Below are positions 45,701 to 57,560 of a stretch of DNA of 64,000 bases, one piece after another (within the stretch, counting starts at the first letter, position 1; each line of letters begins with the position of its first letter). The stretch comes from Ignelater luminosus (lineage: Eukaryota; Arthropoda; Insecta; Coleoptera; Elateridae), in contig VTPC01089973.1 of assembly GCA_011009095.1 (NCBI GenBank), forward strand, positions 383,275 through 447,274, in the 5' to 3' direction. The notes under the pieces are model-generated. The model saw only the letters and a list, made by a program, of their open reading frames with translations. It did not search any database and had not been told where the DNA came from. Position numbers and translations under genes: made by a program.

Positions 45701-48386
45701 GTGTAAATGCCTGTTATGAAGCTACTACCTCTTTGGGCATCTTTCAATAAAGAAATAAAAAAAATTAGAGCAAGTTTGAAACATGTTGCGTTTGATAGCT
45801 TTAGGGGTCTTGAATAGTATTAATCTTGCAACCTTGAAATTGATGTGAAGATTTAGAAAAAATTCAAGATGGCGATGAAAAAATAATTTTTTTGTATATA
45901 TCTCAGAAACAGTGTGTAAATACATTTATACAAAAATGAAGAGGATTAAATTATGTCTTATCCATGTTTTTCGAGAAGTTATAATTGGTAACATATGGGA
46001 CAGCATAATAAAGATATAGGTATGTTTTAATCCACTCTAATTGACTTTCTATCTCTAACTAAGTATGACAAATATGAGATATTTTATTAGATAGATATTA
46101 CTTGTTGCTGCTCCACATTGTGTTTGCCATAGATCCAAGACTGGCTAAGCCACATAGCTTGTGTGTAAATTAGGTTTTGTAGCTACTACAATGGTCGTTT
46201 ATACACATTGGAATTATTCCTGAGAATCTGTATCGATGACTTATTAGTTTTATATTAAGTTATGTTGAAAGTTGTACCGGCATGTCTTTAATGTACATAT
46301 TTATTATACATGCATTTGGTATTTTGTGATCATTTGAGTGATTTAGTAATTAGTTAAAAAGTAGTTTGAAAAAGCATTTTTTTTCAAGAGTAAGATTTAG
46401 GCAACAAGGTTGTATTATACCTTGAATCTACATTTCTGAATATAATAGCTTAGAACAGTACTGATCTAGAAATTATAGTAGACCATATCAAGGTAGAGAT
46501 TTATGAGTCTGCAGTTCAGCTGTATGTATTGTTAGAATATTTCAATGTATATAAACGATCATCTTGGTAACTACAAAACCCAATTTATGCATTAAAACTA
46601 AATCTTGGATCACATGGTAAACACAATATGTGTAGCAGAAACAAATAATTTCATGGAAAAAATATACCAAGCAGCAGGGAATCTGTTATTTCACATTTGA
46701 AGGGTTCAGGGGAATAACAATGAATGTCACAAAAACATGAATTAGAGAAATTTCAACTTATATGTTCAAAACATTCATTGGTTCTTGCTGTTTTGTTGAA
46801 ACATATTCGCTTATATTTTGATATTGTCAGCATTTATGCTCTGGATAATATATAAAATTTATAGTATTCTACTGTAGTAAGTAAATGGCACCACTAACTC
46901 AATTTCAGCATTTATGTGACATTCATCGTTATTCCCCTGGACCCTTCATTTGTCATACTTAGTTATCAATGGAATAGAAAAGTGGATTAAAACATGTGAT
47001 GAATGTGAAGGTAGGTGACGCAACATACTTATCTCTATATCACACTGTCCCGTGTTATTATCAACTCCTTGAAAAACATGGATAGGACACGACTTATAGT
47101 CTATACTTTAATCCTCTTCATTTTTGTATAGAAATATTCTTATTGTGGGATGCACCATTTTCAATATATTTAGAAAAAAAACCATCTTTACATTGATTTT
47201 GAGGTTGCAAAAATGAACATGTCATTTGAGGCCCTTAAACCTACTAAACACAAAAGGTTTTCAAAATCCTCTTAATTTTTTTCAGGTAAGCTCTCTTTTT
47301 CTGACCTGATGATGACTGGCCTATATTAGTAGAGTTTGTATGAGAAGCTATAACTACAGCTGCTTCTCCATAATGCTTTGTAGAAAATTGTCTTTTGGCA
47401 AAGACAGGTGTTGGTTGTTTAATGATTTGCAATATACCTATTTTGACGACTGATATCTTTGAATCTGTAAACCACATGAGATTCACTTTAAATTTATTGC
47501 TACAGATTCTTAGTACAGGCATGTAGGACATATATTTAAATCATGCGATAGAAAGAAAATAAAAATACACCTTTTTGTAATTATTTATTGTTTGTTTCTG
47601 AAATACTATATTTTAAGAGCTAGATACCTTTTTGCATAGGTCATTCTCACATATAAGTGAATGAGTGAGGTTTTACCCATACCTTGTTCCAGGAAATATT
47701 AGACTGCCATTAACAAGGAACAAGGTATGGATAGGACCTCACTTGCCCACTAGTATGTGAGGATGACCTACACCAAAAGGGATTTACACTTATAAAATGA
47801 TTAGAAAATATGTAAAAAAGGTAGATATCTATTAACACTCCCTCACATTGACATCAATCAACGCTCACAATTAGTTTAAATCGTGGACATGAATCCTATC
47901 CAGAACTTATGGACATATATGGATAAAAATGTGAAAGGTACTCAAATCACAAATTAAAAGTCTAATTTTAATAATTTGCTAGCTAGAAAATTTTGAATGT
48001 AACTTAATGAGAAATGCCATGAAAAGTGCACCCTTAAAGACTGCACACAATAACAAAAACCAAGAAAAGGTTGCATAGAATATTTACTTATCATAGTATA
48101 TTAGTAGGATACTTTTTATTTTATAAAAGTTATTTTATCCTTGCAATCTTCTCAATCTTATTTATCATGCATTTTCCAATTACCTATTTCCATGAAGCAC
48201 ATATATTAATGTGAAATAAAAATCAGATGTTCATTTATAAAATTCTTAAACTAAACAATAATTAAAGTTACAGAAATTGTTTATCCAATTTTCAGTTTCA
48301 TACACAAATAAAATAATAATTGATGGATATTTACTTACCATTATGGACACCAATATAAAATTGAGAAATTGAAGTTGAACCTTCAT
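42786..48386 (-). CDS. Unrecognised secreted acidic protein, 216 aa
   Basis: Two exons on the minus strand: 48339-48386, then 42786-43388, joined in phase 0 across a 4.95-kb GT..AG intron (donor ATG|GTAAGTAA, acceptor TTTTTCAG|GTAATC). Exon 1 gives MKVQLQFLNFILVSIM and exon 2 continues VIKYASGKPFLYNP, so the signal peptide probably ends near ASG. The mature protein has no Cys. A very acidic Asp/Asn/Glu stretch lies at about residues 118-145, then a Thr-rich segment, then a basic C-terminus with RHRNFEIAY. No domain was recognised. It is convergent with the 37515 gene, about 800 bp between stop codons. A minus-strand AATAAA at 42305-42310 lies beside the other gene's AATAAA, so the 3' UTRs may just overlap. 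The splice model is inferred from frame and consensus. Confidence 0.7.
44528..44850 (+). other. Splice-like two-exon mini ORF inside the element
   Basis: ATG at 44528 opens MKLELSNIFRFETRPYPGHA and continues NRAHVTV. A donor at about 44612-44620 (GTGTG|GTAAGG, overlapping a stronger AAG|GTAAGT) and an acceptor TTTTACAG|TAAG (about 44797) would join it to KKTSADEKANEEEVNNE and a TGA, followed at once by AATGAATAAA. With the first donor the frame stays open, giving about 45 aa; with the stronger donor the ATG frame stops. No homology was recognised. It may be a captured 3' gene end or chance. Confidence 0.3.
45149..45550 (+). repeat. Tandem duplication of a 201-bp unit
   Basis: Two units (45149-45349 and 45350-45550), each starting GATGTCTAATGTATAT and containing GTTGTCTCT.CACTGTGTAA, then GATATCT.ATGGATATAT. 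A third copy starts at 45551 and is cut off after about 20 bp. Within each unit GGATATCCAT-like motifs recur. Confidence 0.85.
45757..47277. repeat. Large palindrome (1.5 kb) in the secreted-protein intron
   Basis: Left-arm blocks AAAATGAAGAGGATTAAA, TTATCCATGTTTTTC, GTTTTAATCCACT and TAACTAAGTATGACAAAT recur inverted in the right arm (46960-47200). Inner blocks GGTTTTGTAGCTAC and CGTTTATA.ACATTG (about 46173-46215) pair with 46530-46585. The right arm is interrupted by the MITE at 46697-46949. No coding sequence was recognised. Confidence 0.85.
46697..46949. repeat. MITE nested in the right arm of the palindrome
   Basis: TGAAGGGTTCAGGGGAATAA, then CAATGAATGTCACA, faces TGTGACATTCATCGTTATTC, then CCCTGGACCCTTCA. 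These roughly 34-bp inverted ends differ at a few sites. The left arm of the host palindrome lacks this segment, so it inserted after the palindrome formed. Confidence 0.85.
47628..47781. repeat. Small foldback MITE
   Basis: TAGGTCATTCTCACATA and TGAGGTTTTACCCATACCTT at the left pair with AAGGTATGGATAGGACCTCA and TATGTGAGGATGACCTA at the right, and GTTCC/GGAAC closes toward a loop near 47710. Confidence 0.85.
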
Positions 48387-51030
48387 TTTGATAACAACTT
48401 ATATATCAAGACAGAAACAGGTTGGTATTATAGCAAGTTAAAAATTATTCTGCATAAGTTTATATAATCCCTACCTAGACTTCATAGAAATAAAGTATTG
48501 TAGAAAGTGAGGGGATTATAATTTAAACTTTTTTTTGTTATACATTCACTTGTACACTGTATGGTTTCTTAATTATACTGATCTGAAAATCATATAGTAA
48601 CGGTCAATAAATAAATTAGAAATTTACTAAGATTTTTCAAGATTCATATAAAAATCAAGTTTTGGTGTTTCTCTATCTGCTTTTAGTTTTTGTTTTTAAA
48701 TTAATGTTGCCTGAAAAGAGTTTATATGAAATAAAAATATTTCTTATTAATAAGTATTATGATATCTCATTTCTAAACATAAAACTGATTTAAAATAAAA
48801 ACTAATGTTAATAATCTGTAATATTGTAAGAAATGCTCAATATTCATTTCAGATACTAATATGGGACAAGGACCATTATTGTCGGCAATCTATGAGGAAA
48901 AATTCATTGCACACATCTGATACTACATGGTTAGAATTTTAAAGGGGTGTTAGGCAAAAACTCTATTTACATATGAATACATGCATATATGCATTCTTTA
49001 CTAACTTGGTAACAATAATTGTATTGTTTTCAATAAGCAAATGCTTTTCCAGTGTGGATTCCCTTCTTTTAATATTTTAGTGATAGTAATTGAAATTGTT
49101 TTTATAAGGATTTATTTTTCAAGTACCACAATTCTATATGATGACTATACGTAAAGCATGAATAAAAAGTAAGGAATATTAATGTTAGAGCTTTTAGTTA
49201 TACAAAAAAAGGTTCTAACAAAAGTTTAATGTCTAGATATTTGTCATAATTCTTTCACAATTATCATTTCAAAAGATGCTATCTTTTGCCAAACAAAAAA
49301 AGGTTGATAGATATGCATAAATTATTGGTGCAGAGTTTTCAAAAAAACTTAAAATAAAAATTTCTTCTATTAGGTGCAAACTTTTTGGTGGTCATGGTAT
49401 ATTATTGTGTTTATACTTCATCACCCCACACTATTTATTGTTGACAATTCACCATTAAAATAAAAACAAAAATAATTGAATGTTCTTCATCGTCATTGCT
49501 TTTACGGAATTATATTACTGCCATTATCGAACCATAGAAATTACGCACACATTCCATAAATCTTAGGAAGTGTATCCAGAAATGCTAAACCAGTTACAGA
49601 ATACAATGCAATACAGATTCCTGCAAAAACAACATACACAAATAATCTAGTTAACTAAAATAAAAGATAATACGTGTTTTAGTCTAAAACAATCAAATCT
49701 ATGAATTATACGATAAAAGCTCAAAACTAGTGAATTACGACAATAAACACATCAGAAATTGTAAAATGATTAAAAATAGAAACACAGGTGCCCCAAGAGG
49801 AGAGCAAGATGGAGCACTTGCCCCCTCTTGGATTTTGGTATTTATTTCTTATTAAATAAAAGTCCAATAATGACATAAAACTTCTTTTCTTGCTGAGCTG
49901 CGAGCAGGCCCTGCACTCAGAATTACATAATCAAGGGGCATTCTCTTTACCTATGTGGTCTTATGGTTTTATTTATTAAAAATAACATGAACAAGCGGTA
50001 TACATCATTGTACTTGAAAAAGAATGAACTTTCCAATAATGTCAAGCCCCTTGTACCACTTAAAAAAAAATCTAGTTGGCATTGTATCTTGAAAATTAAC
50101 TAAAACAAAAGTAAACCATTGAAAAAATGCAATAATGGATTTCAACCGTTTCAGTATACACCCCAACTTAAATGGTTCCTTAAAATTAGGCTGATTCTAT
50201 ACTTTTGAAATGACTTTTTTGTTATACGGAAAGCCCTTTTTTTCTTTTTTTACTGTTGCCACATAAATGAAATTTAAACTAGTAGAGGAAAGGTAGCTAA
50301 TAAAATTAACGTACAACAAACGAAATGTCCCTTTTATGGCTGGTACAAAAAATTACCCAAGTATAGTTACCTTGAAAATTCTGCAAGCAGATGCTGTCAG
50401 CCAGTTCTTTAAATGCCAACATAATTCTAAACAATAAGTCTCTTAAAAATCATAAAACTTACTGACTGTACTAGTACAAATTGCTGGAAACATTAAAAAA
50501 GGCTGAAGTTTCTTAAGCATGGCAAGAAATTATGTTAGGAAAAACAATAAGTGATAAAAATCTAAAAAACTGCTGAGCCCCATCTAACTTCATTAATGTG
50601 GATTACCAATTCTTTCTACTACTATAACCTGCACTTTCTAATTTCACACTGCACTGCATCAAACTGAAGAAAGTACAAAACAATGAATTACCAAGCCAGT
50701 CTGTTGGTTTTAAACAGGAAACTGACAGGTTGTAATCTGTAGTCTCTTATACTTCTATGTTATCTAATTTAAAGCAAATTGTAGTGCTTCTATGTAAACT
50801 TCTTTTCCTAAAAGACCGTGATTAGAAACTCAAAAATCAAATCTTTCACAGGTCTAAAATAAAAAACCAACAAGTTTGAGCTTGGGGCACTCAAATAGTT
50901 AAGATGGCCCTGCAAATAGTACCCCCCCCCCCCAGTGTATGTCAAGCCATTAAAAAGTAAACCAATCTGTGCGTGAATCAGTACGGACTATGAAAGACAT
51001 AGGACATAGGTAAGTCAGTGATAGGAAGAT
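48387..51030. other. Gene-free stretch, 5' flank of the acidic-protein gene
   Basis: AT-rich sequence with no recognised gene or element. A 12-13 nt C run lies at about 50923-50935. Promoter elements of the minus-strand secreted-protein gene should lie just above 48386, but none is clear. Confidence 0.5.
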
Positions 51031-51774
51031 TATACCAGGTGATCATTTTAAAACTTCCCACCCTGAATATCTTGAAAACCAAAAAAGATATTGGAATAAA
51101 TCCAAGGGTATTTTCTTATACCAGGAGGAGGAGACTAAACTATATACAAAGTTTTCGATTAAGATTCTACCCTAAGCTCCAGCCACTCCCACTTTAAAAT
51201 TTTAAATTGGATGATAGGGCATGTAACACATCAAATTAAAGGTCTTCAATACCAGAATGTAGTGGAGTTTGAAAAAATCAAATCGGCCGATTGGTTTTCA
51301 AAGAATTAATTTTTTTATTTTAATAAAGGTACATTATTAAATTTATCGTAATAGATGCTCGAATTGCAAGGCAATGATAAAGCCTATTTTACTTTACTTA
51401 TCTAAAATTACGATGAATTTCATTTATCATTGCCTAGCAACTAATGGAGCGCAATTCGAGCATCTCTTACGATCAATTTAATAGTGTACCTTTATTAAAA
51501 TAGAAAAATCAATTCTTCAAAAACCTATTGGCCGATTTGACTTTTTCAAACACCACTGCATTCTGGTATTGAAGACCTTTAATTTGATGTGCTACATGCC
51601 ATATCATCCAATTTAAAATTTTAAAGTGGGGGTGGTAGAATCTTAATCGATAATTTTGTACATAGTTTAGTCTCCCCCTTCCGGTATAAGAAAATGTCTT
51701 TGAATTTATTCCGATATCTTTTTTGGTTTTTAAGATATTCAGAGGGGGAAGTTTTAAAATAATCACCCGGTATA
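51031..51774. repeat. Foldback related to the 10731 element
   Basis: The left end TATACCAGGTGATCATTTTA, then AAACTTCCCACC, pairs with the right end, and the arms run almost to the centre near 51400 (ATGCTCGAATTGCAAGGCAA, then TGATAA, versus its inverted copy). The ends match those of 10731-11585 (CAGGGTGATCATTTTAAAAC), so they belong to one family, but the arm sequences differ. Open minus frames here are palindrome artefacts. Confidence 0.9.
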
Positions 51775-52257
51775 ATACAGCCATTTCTGACAAAGTACAT
51801 ACTAAATAAATAAATCACCAATGTAAGTTTTTCATCTTACAGGCTACATAGATTGGGTACTCAAATAAATTTGTGGTTGTAGGTGGAATAGTGTTTTTAT
51901 TATTATAATTTATTAACAAGTTCCACAAAGTAAGTGTGATTAAAATAAATATTTTTTGTTGGTTCATATTATTAACATAAATCATCTCTTGTCTTGTCAC
52001 AACTGTCTACTGCTGGTTGGCCATACCACAGATCAAATAAGAGTAAGATATTTCACTCCCTATACCACCAATGTTCCCATTTTTTGTCTCTGCGCATTTA
52101 CATTAGCAGCTCTGGGAGTTAATCACGCCTACTCTTTTACGCGCGTTTTATGAATTAAGTGAAATAGTTCTGTGTGCACGGGTGCTGGATACCACGACAT
52201 ACTGCGTTCCTTGCGCAGTACATGTCAAAATAGTAAGTTCTGGGAGTTGCTTGGAGA

Positions 52258-52295
<38 letters not shown>

Positions 52296-53168
52296 AAGCA
52301 ATAGAATCCACATATCTGTCGATGGGAAGCATTTGACTCTTATTTAATCTGTGGCCGTAATATGGAGTAAACCCCCACCTAAGTATATTGCTAACTTAAA
52401 ATTATATCGGTGTGCACACTGCTTACGTTCCGTAATTTCTTGTTGTCTCTTTGTTTTGCGTTTTTTACAGTTTATTTTGTTCTATTTAAAGATCAGTCTT
52501 TTTCAAGACTAAATCTGCTTTTAGTGAATTAATCAAGATAAGTTAGATTTAACACATTCAAATGGTGTGATAATAAATCTGAAATATTTAAGTTTTTAAG
52601 TAATTTCATCATAGTATATCTAATACCACGCCACTGGAACACTACATTATTTTTATTACAATAGAGCTGGCAATAGTGCAAGATGTGTTGCCTAACCAAC
52701 AGTAAATTTCGTGATCACGTGTTTGTAATAATTCTTGGTATCTCTGTATAAGGTATAACCAAACTATACTCTTTTCAGAATAACCAACCACCAAAACAAG
52801 TTAATGTTGGTGTAAAAATTAAAATTAATTTGTTAATCTATAACTTTAAATTGAATCTTAGGGAATAATCTCTTGCTGTAGTGCTTTGTTACTTCAAGCA
52901 AAGCATATGTTATTTAATTAGGTAACTGCTATCAACCTAAGGTACCCTTCAAATCTCTGTAAGCTTTTATGTTAAATATATCTATATCCTGCTCAAGATT
53001 ATAATAAGCTTTACACATTCGCACCAGTGGTGAGTTCATTTGATAGTTTGTTGTATATGGTATTGGGAAATTTATGGAACCTAGTAAGAGTGGATAATCC
53101 AAAATTCTTTGTATTAGTTTGTACAGAAAAACAATTTGTAAATTTTGTTTTTTTTTCTTTCTAATGTA
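51775..53168. other. Gene-free stretch
   Basis: No gene was recognised. A slightly GC-richer stretch at about 52080-52260 precedes a GA microsatellite. This could be regulatory, but nothing specific is visible. Confidence 0.45.
52254..52291 (+). repeat. (GA)n microsatellite
   Basis: About 38 bp of almost pure GA/AG dinucleotide repeat with one GGG interruption at 52259-52262. Confidence 0.95.
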
Positions 53169-56100
53169 GGGGAAACCGGGGCATTAGCGTACTGCAAATT
53201 TTAATTGCTTATAACAAAGTTACTTTTTAAGATTATGTCTTAAAATTTTGTTTGTGGATTGCAAACTATAAATAGTTTATTGGTTTATGGTCAAATCTGT
53301 ATTATTTCAAACTAAAATAACATATTTTCTTATTTTATTTATTTTTCTAAATACGCTAATGCCCCGAACCTATTGGGGTAATAGCGTATAAGAAATGCTA
53401 TTGCCCCAAATGGCAACTACCATACAAAATAAAAAACAACATACTTTCAACGTTTAAGAAAAATAGAATATAAAAACTATAAAAGTATTCTCTATAAAAA
53501 TATTCCAAAAATCGGGAAATGAATATACACTCTGTATTTATATAAGAACAGGGTGGGAGTACTTTGTACTCTAAAAATAAAACTTTTACAAAAAAAACAA
53601 ACTAAACTCTAAAAAACAAACATAGTTATGAATACTAAAAAACAAAACTAAAATGTCACTCTAAAAATAGTAGGTAATGTTTCCACGTATTATTAATGGA
53701 CGTTCAAATTTCCAAACGAGATTCCAAAATTTAAAAAGGAATGTTGTCGTTTAGTTGCGCCATGAAGTGTTGGTTCTGGAAGTTTTATTTTAATATGAGT
53801 TTTCTGAATTACACTTATATCTAGTACTTGAGGCAGAACAAATGTATTTTTCAGTTTGTTGCTTTTTCGGAAAAATGATACTTCATATTCTCCATTCTTT
53901 TCATCAGTTATAACTTTTCCTACAAAGTAAACTACATTTTTATTAGTCTTGAACTCTACCAAAACATAATGGAGTCTACGTATTTCCTCCAGTTCACCAA
54001 AATTTATATCTATTTCCTCCTCATCAATTTCTTCTTCTGATGACAATTTTGGCTCTGATGTTTCTGATTCTGATTCACTTTCTGACTTTTTGGTTTTCTT
54101 CGGTCTTTTAATCTTCTTATTTTCCTGTGATGCAATGTGTCTTTTAACTTTCATGGTATTTTTTGTGGTCTTCTTTAGCTCTTTTTCTTCTAATTCTCCT
54201 CTCAAAGGAGTTGAAGTTAAAATTCCCGAATGCTTTTTTTTACATTACGTTTCTTAGTCTTTGTTCCATTGGTAAGGAAAATAACTCATCATAATCTTCC
54301 ATACTGTCTGCTAGTAAATAACAAGGTTCAGCACTCGGTCCAGCATTATTTTGTGAGATGTTGGCATTGGGTGGTGTTATATTGTTTTTATTTATAACAT
54401 CTTTAATATGTTGTTGATTGGAGTTTGATGGATGCAGTAAAGAATCAGATGCAGCAAAATCTTCGTCCGAAAATACACTTGGTTGAAAGGGGTAAATTCC
54501 TGTAGTCCGAAATCCATTTACGGCTTTTTCAATAGTGCATACTTTCTGATATGCTTGCCCAAATAATTCAGCCATTTCATTAACCGTAATACGTTTACCA
54601 GAATTTGACTTAATCCAATAGTCACATTGATGGTCATACGCGGTCTTCAGTAGTCCGAAAAATGATATGTCCAAAGGTTGGGTTCTGTGGCTCGTGTGGG
54701 GAGGCAGTGAAATCATATCTACACCATTTTCTTTGGCCAAATCATAAACTTGTAGTGAATAATGGCTTACATGGTACACATGATGATCTTTTGATGGACG
54801 AATATGTTTAATAAAATGCTTCATCCATTCAAGAAATACGTCTCCATTACTCCAGCCATTTCCACTAGCAAAACCTTTGGAACCAGGTGGAGCGTTCTTC
54901 ATAAGGCGGTCGTTCATTAACTTTCGTGGAAAGACGAGAACTGGGGGTACATAAGTTCCTGAAGAGCTAACGCAACATATTACTGTCATAAGTTCTCCCC
55001 TTTCTGCACTTGTTATCTTCCCGACTTGCTTCAAACCTTTTTGAGTTATGATTCTAGATGGCCGATGAACAGTACGAAGACCGCTTTCGTCCATATTGTA
55101 AATGTCATTAGGGCCATAATTATACTTCTCGTAGAGGGCTGAAAGATTAGCGAGAAATCGGTCAATTTCTGCTTTATTAAAGCTCATAACTCGATTTAAA
55201 CTTGTTGGTTCTGGGGATCTAAGAGAAATATCTGGATGTCGTTTTATGAATCCTCTGTAGAAATCCCAGCCTGCCATTTTCAGTCTTTTTTTATTCTCTG
55301 TTAGAGGATAAGAACAAAAAATGTTATTCTATTTGTATTGTGCATGTATGTTTTGTTTTGATACACCATGTATTAAATTATAGTTTTGTTTGTTTTAGTT
55401 AACGTGCATGCATGATGTAATCAAGTAGTGAAATGTCAATAAATAGTTATGTTACTTTTCTAGTGTGTATGTGCGTATTAAATCAATAAACCGATATAAA
55501 ATTATAACATTCTCGAATCTCTTTTCTTTTCCTAACTTAACAGCATACTGGTAAGCCACTATTCAAAATTCTTCAGTGGTCAGTCCATAAAACCTTTGTG
55601 ATAGTTTTAAACAGTACCTTTCTAAGGCATTTTCTTGTTCGATCGTGAAAACTCTTTTTATACCTGTTTGCTTAAGTAATGCAGGTACATTTTCTTTATT
55701 ACGACTTCTGTTTTTAACATGATCTCGAAGAGTTGTTGAAGGAATATTAAACTCTCTACTAACATCCATAAGGGTCGTTTCGCTTGATCTAATTAGTGCC
55801 AATACACTTTTTAAATCGTCCACGCTCCATTGAGCTCTTAGATTTCTTTTCTTATAATTTCCAACCATGCTGAAACAAAATAAATAATAATCGGAGCCAT
55901 CTAGGCCAACAACTAGCCATATGGGGCAATAGCGTCGTTTAATGCTATTGCCCCGAACAAAACTGTACGCTAGTGCCCCATCAACATTGTGTTTTTTTTT
56001 TAAGAAAATGTTAGGTTAGAACAAGTTGCCTGTGCATAGAAATAACATGAGACTTAATTTACGATTATATTTATTGTTTGCACCCATTAGAATTGTAAAT

Positions 56101-56326
56101 AAATCCTTACTTACTTTCTTGTAAGCCTTCAAAGATTCTGGCGTTACTTCTCACGGTACTGTAAAAGTTTCAAAAATTATTTTTGCGTAGGACCCACATG
56201 CTTTATCCGAGATTTCAAGATGCACTGACAAAATGAAGTTAAATACATCACCTAATGCTACAGTCATAGAGACATCTATTATTGTTTCGACAAAACAGCA
56301 ACTTACGCTAATTCCCCGGTCTCCCC
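53169..56326 (-). mobile_element. Complete pogo/Tigger-like DNA transposon, inactive
   Basis: The terminal inverted repeats GGGGAAACCGGGGCATTAGC (53169) and, reverse complement from 56326, GGGGAGACCGGGGAATTAGC are flanked by TA on both sides (53167-53168 and 56327-56328), the pogo/Tc1 target site. The element is 3158 bp and carries one transposase gene on the minus strand. Subterminal copies of GGGGCAWTAGCGTA-like motifs lie near both ends: 53351-53368, 53373-53389, 53393-53410, and 55921-55936, 55941-55958, 55965-55978. The transposase is broken (see 53693-55868), but the ends look intact. Confidence 0.92.
53693..55868 (-). pseudogene. Pogo-like DDE transposase, inactivated
   Basis: Pieces in order: an N-terminal psq-type HTH (55868-55563: MVGNYKKRNLRAQWSVDDLK, then LRDHVKNRSRNKENVP) ending in an in-frame TGA after TTEEF, most simply a CGA-to-TGA change. 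Then comes a possible intron to about 55300 (GTTAAGT..TCTAACAG) and the DDE_1 domain (55277-54240) with YNMDESG as first Asp and [10 protein letters not shown] as last acidic block. The segment expected to hold the second Asp (LLxLDxHxSH in relatives) reads [10 protein letters not shown], so it looks deleted. A frameshift in an A run at about 54238 separates the acidic/basic C-terminal region (54205-53693). At least three lesions; not functional. Confidence 0.88.
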
Positions 56327-56560
56327 TATTTAGATTGTATAAAGTTAACAAATTTTATGATTACTTTTCCTTTGTGAATGTGTCACATTATAGTAACAGA
56401 ATTTTAGAAATTTATATTGTAAACGTTCAAGAGCCAAATTTACCTATCTGGTAAGTATCATAGGGTTAGGGATTCCAAATTACCGATAAGTACTCTGGTT
56501 TAGATCTATTTATAAAGTTGAACAATGACAGGAGAGTTTGCATGTTTTTAAATTCTTTAG
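56327..56560. other. Short gap with no feature
   Basis: No feature was recognised between the pogo element and the RT remnant. Confidence 0.4.
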
Positions 56561-57560
56561 AAATTCTACATAGAAATCCTAAGTTCTTGTATGAATCAGT
56601 AACAAGAGCGCTTAAGTGATTCTATTAATGGTTAATTTTGAATTAAAAGTAATTCCTAAATCCTTCATTGAGTTTTATATTGTAATGAATTGTGTTAAAT
56701 CTGTAATCCCAGTTTATACAGTTCTGTTTTCCTGAGTAAGTCATTACAAAGCATTTATCAACATTAAAGTGCAATTTACTCTCCTGTACCCATCTATGTA
56801 TAGAATTCAAATCCGACTGCAGATCCTGATATTGTTCAAGTTTCGATTCTTTAAAGATTTTGAAATTATCAGCATATAATAAGTAACTACAATTAGAAAT
56901 ATTTTGAGAGATATCATTTTATAAAAAGTAAAATAGTAATGGGTCCAGATTGGAGCCTTGCAGAACTCCAGATACAGCTGAGAATAATTTCAATTTATAT
57001 CCCAGGCATTCGACATATTGTCTCCTCTCGTACAAATAAGATTTGATAAAAAAATTCAATAATTTACTGCTGAATCCGAGCCATGATAATTTAATAGGTA
57101 AAGTGCAATAATCAACCTTATCAAAGTCAATGTAAACATCTAGCTCATGTTTCTTTTTTCAAAGTATTAGAAACTGTCTATGTAAAGTAACACAGATTAG
57201 TCACTGCAGACCTAGCTTTCACGAACCCATGCTGATTAATATCTATTAAATGTTTTACTTGATAAAATATGTTATTGTATACAGAACCGATTCAAAAACT
57301 TTAGCGAATGTAGATAAGATACTAATGGAACGATATTTTTCAACTAAAGAATGATTACCGGATTTATGGATTGGGCATATCTGAATGTTGTCCATTTGCT
57401 GGGAAATATCCTTGTTTCTAATGATCGATTTATAATATCATATAATGGATCAATCAAATATTTAGCACAACCTTTAAGGATATAGATGGGAATACTGCCA
57501 GGGCCTACAGCATTTCTTGGTTTTTTAAGAGCCTTAGATATTTCTCAATATATTAATCAT
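56560..57560 (-). pseudogene. Non-LTR reverse transcriptase remnant
   Basis: The minus strand, across many frameshifts, reads AVGPGSIPIYILKGCAKYLI, then DPLYDIINRSLETRIFPSKW (57505-57380); a decayed finger/palm part; then GVPQGS-type sequence decayed to LEFCKAPIWTHY (about 56950); YMLIISNFKIFKES-like sequence with a YADN box (about 56863-56878); and LNSIHRWVQESKLHFNVDKC, then FVMTYSGK. The order and motifs are those of Jockey/CR1-type reverse transcriptases. Dead and old; too decayed to classify further. Confidence 0.7.

Noticed and set aside
51509..51821. Overlapping minus-strand open frames
   Set aside because: They lie inside the arm of the 51031-51774 foldback and have no recognisable protein motif.
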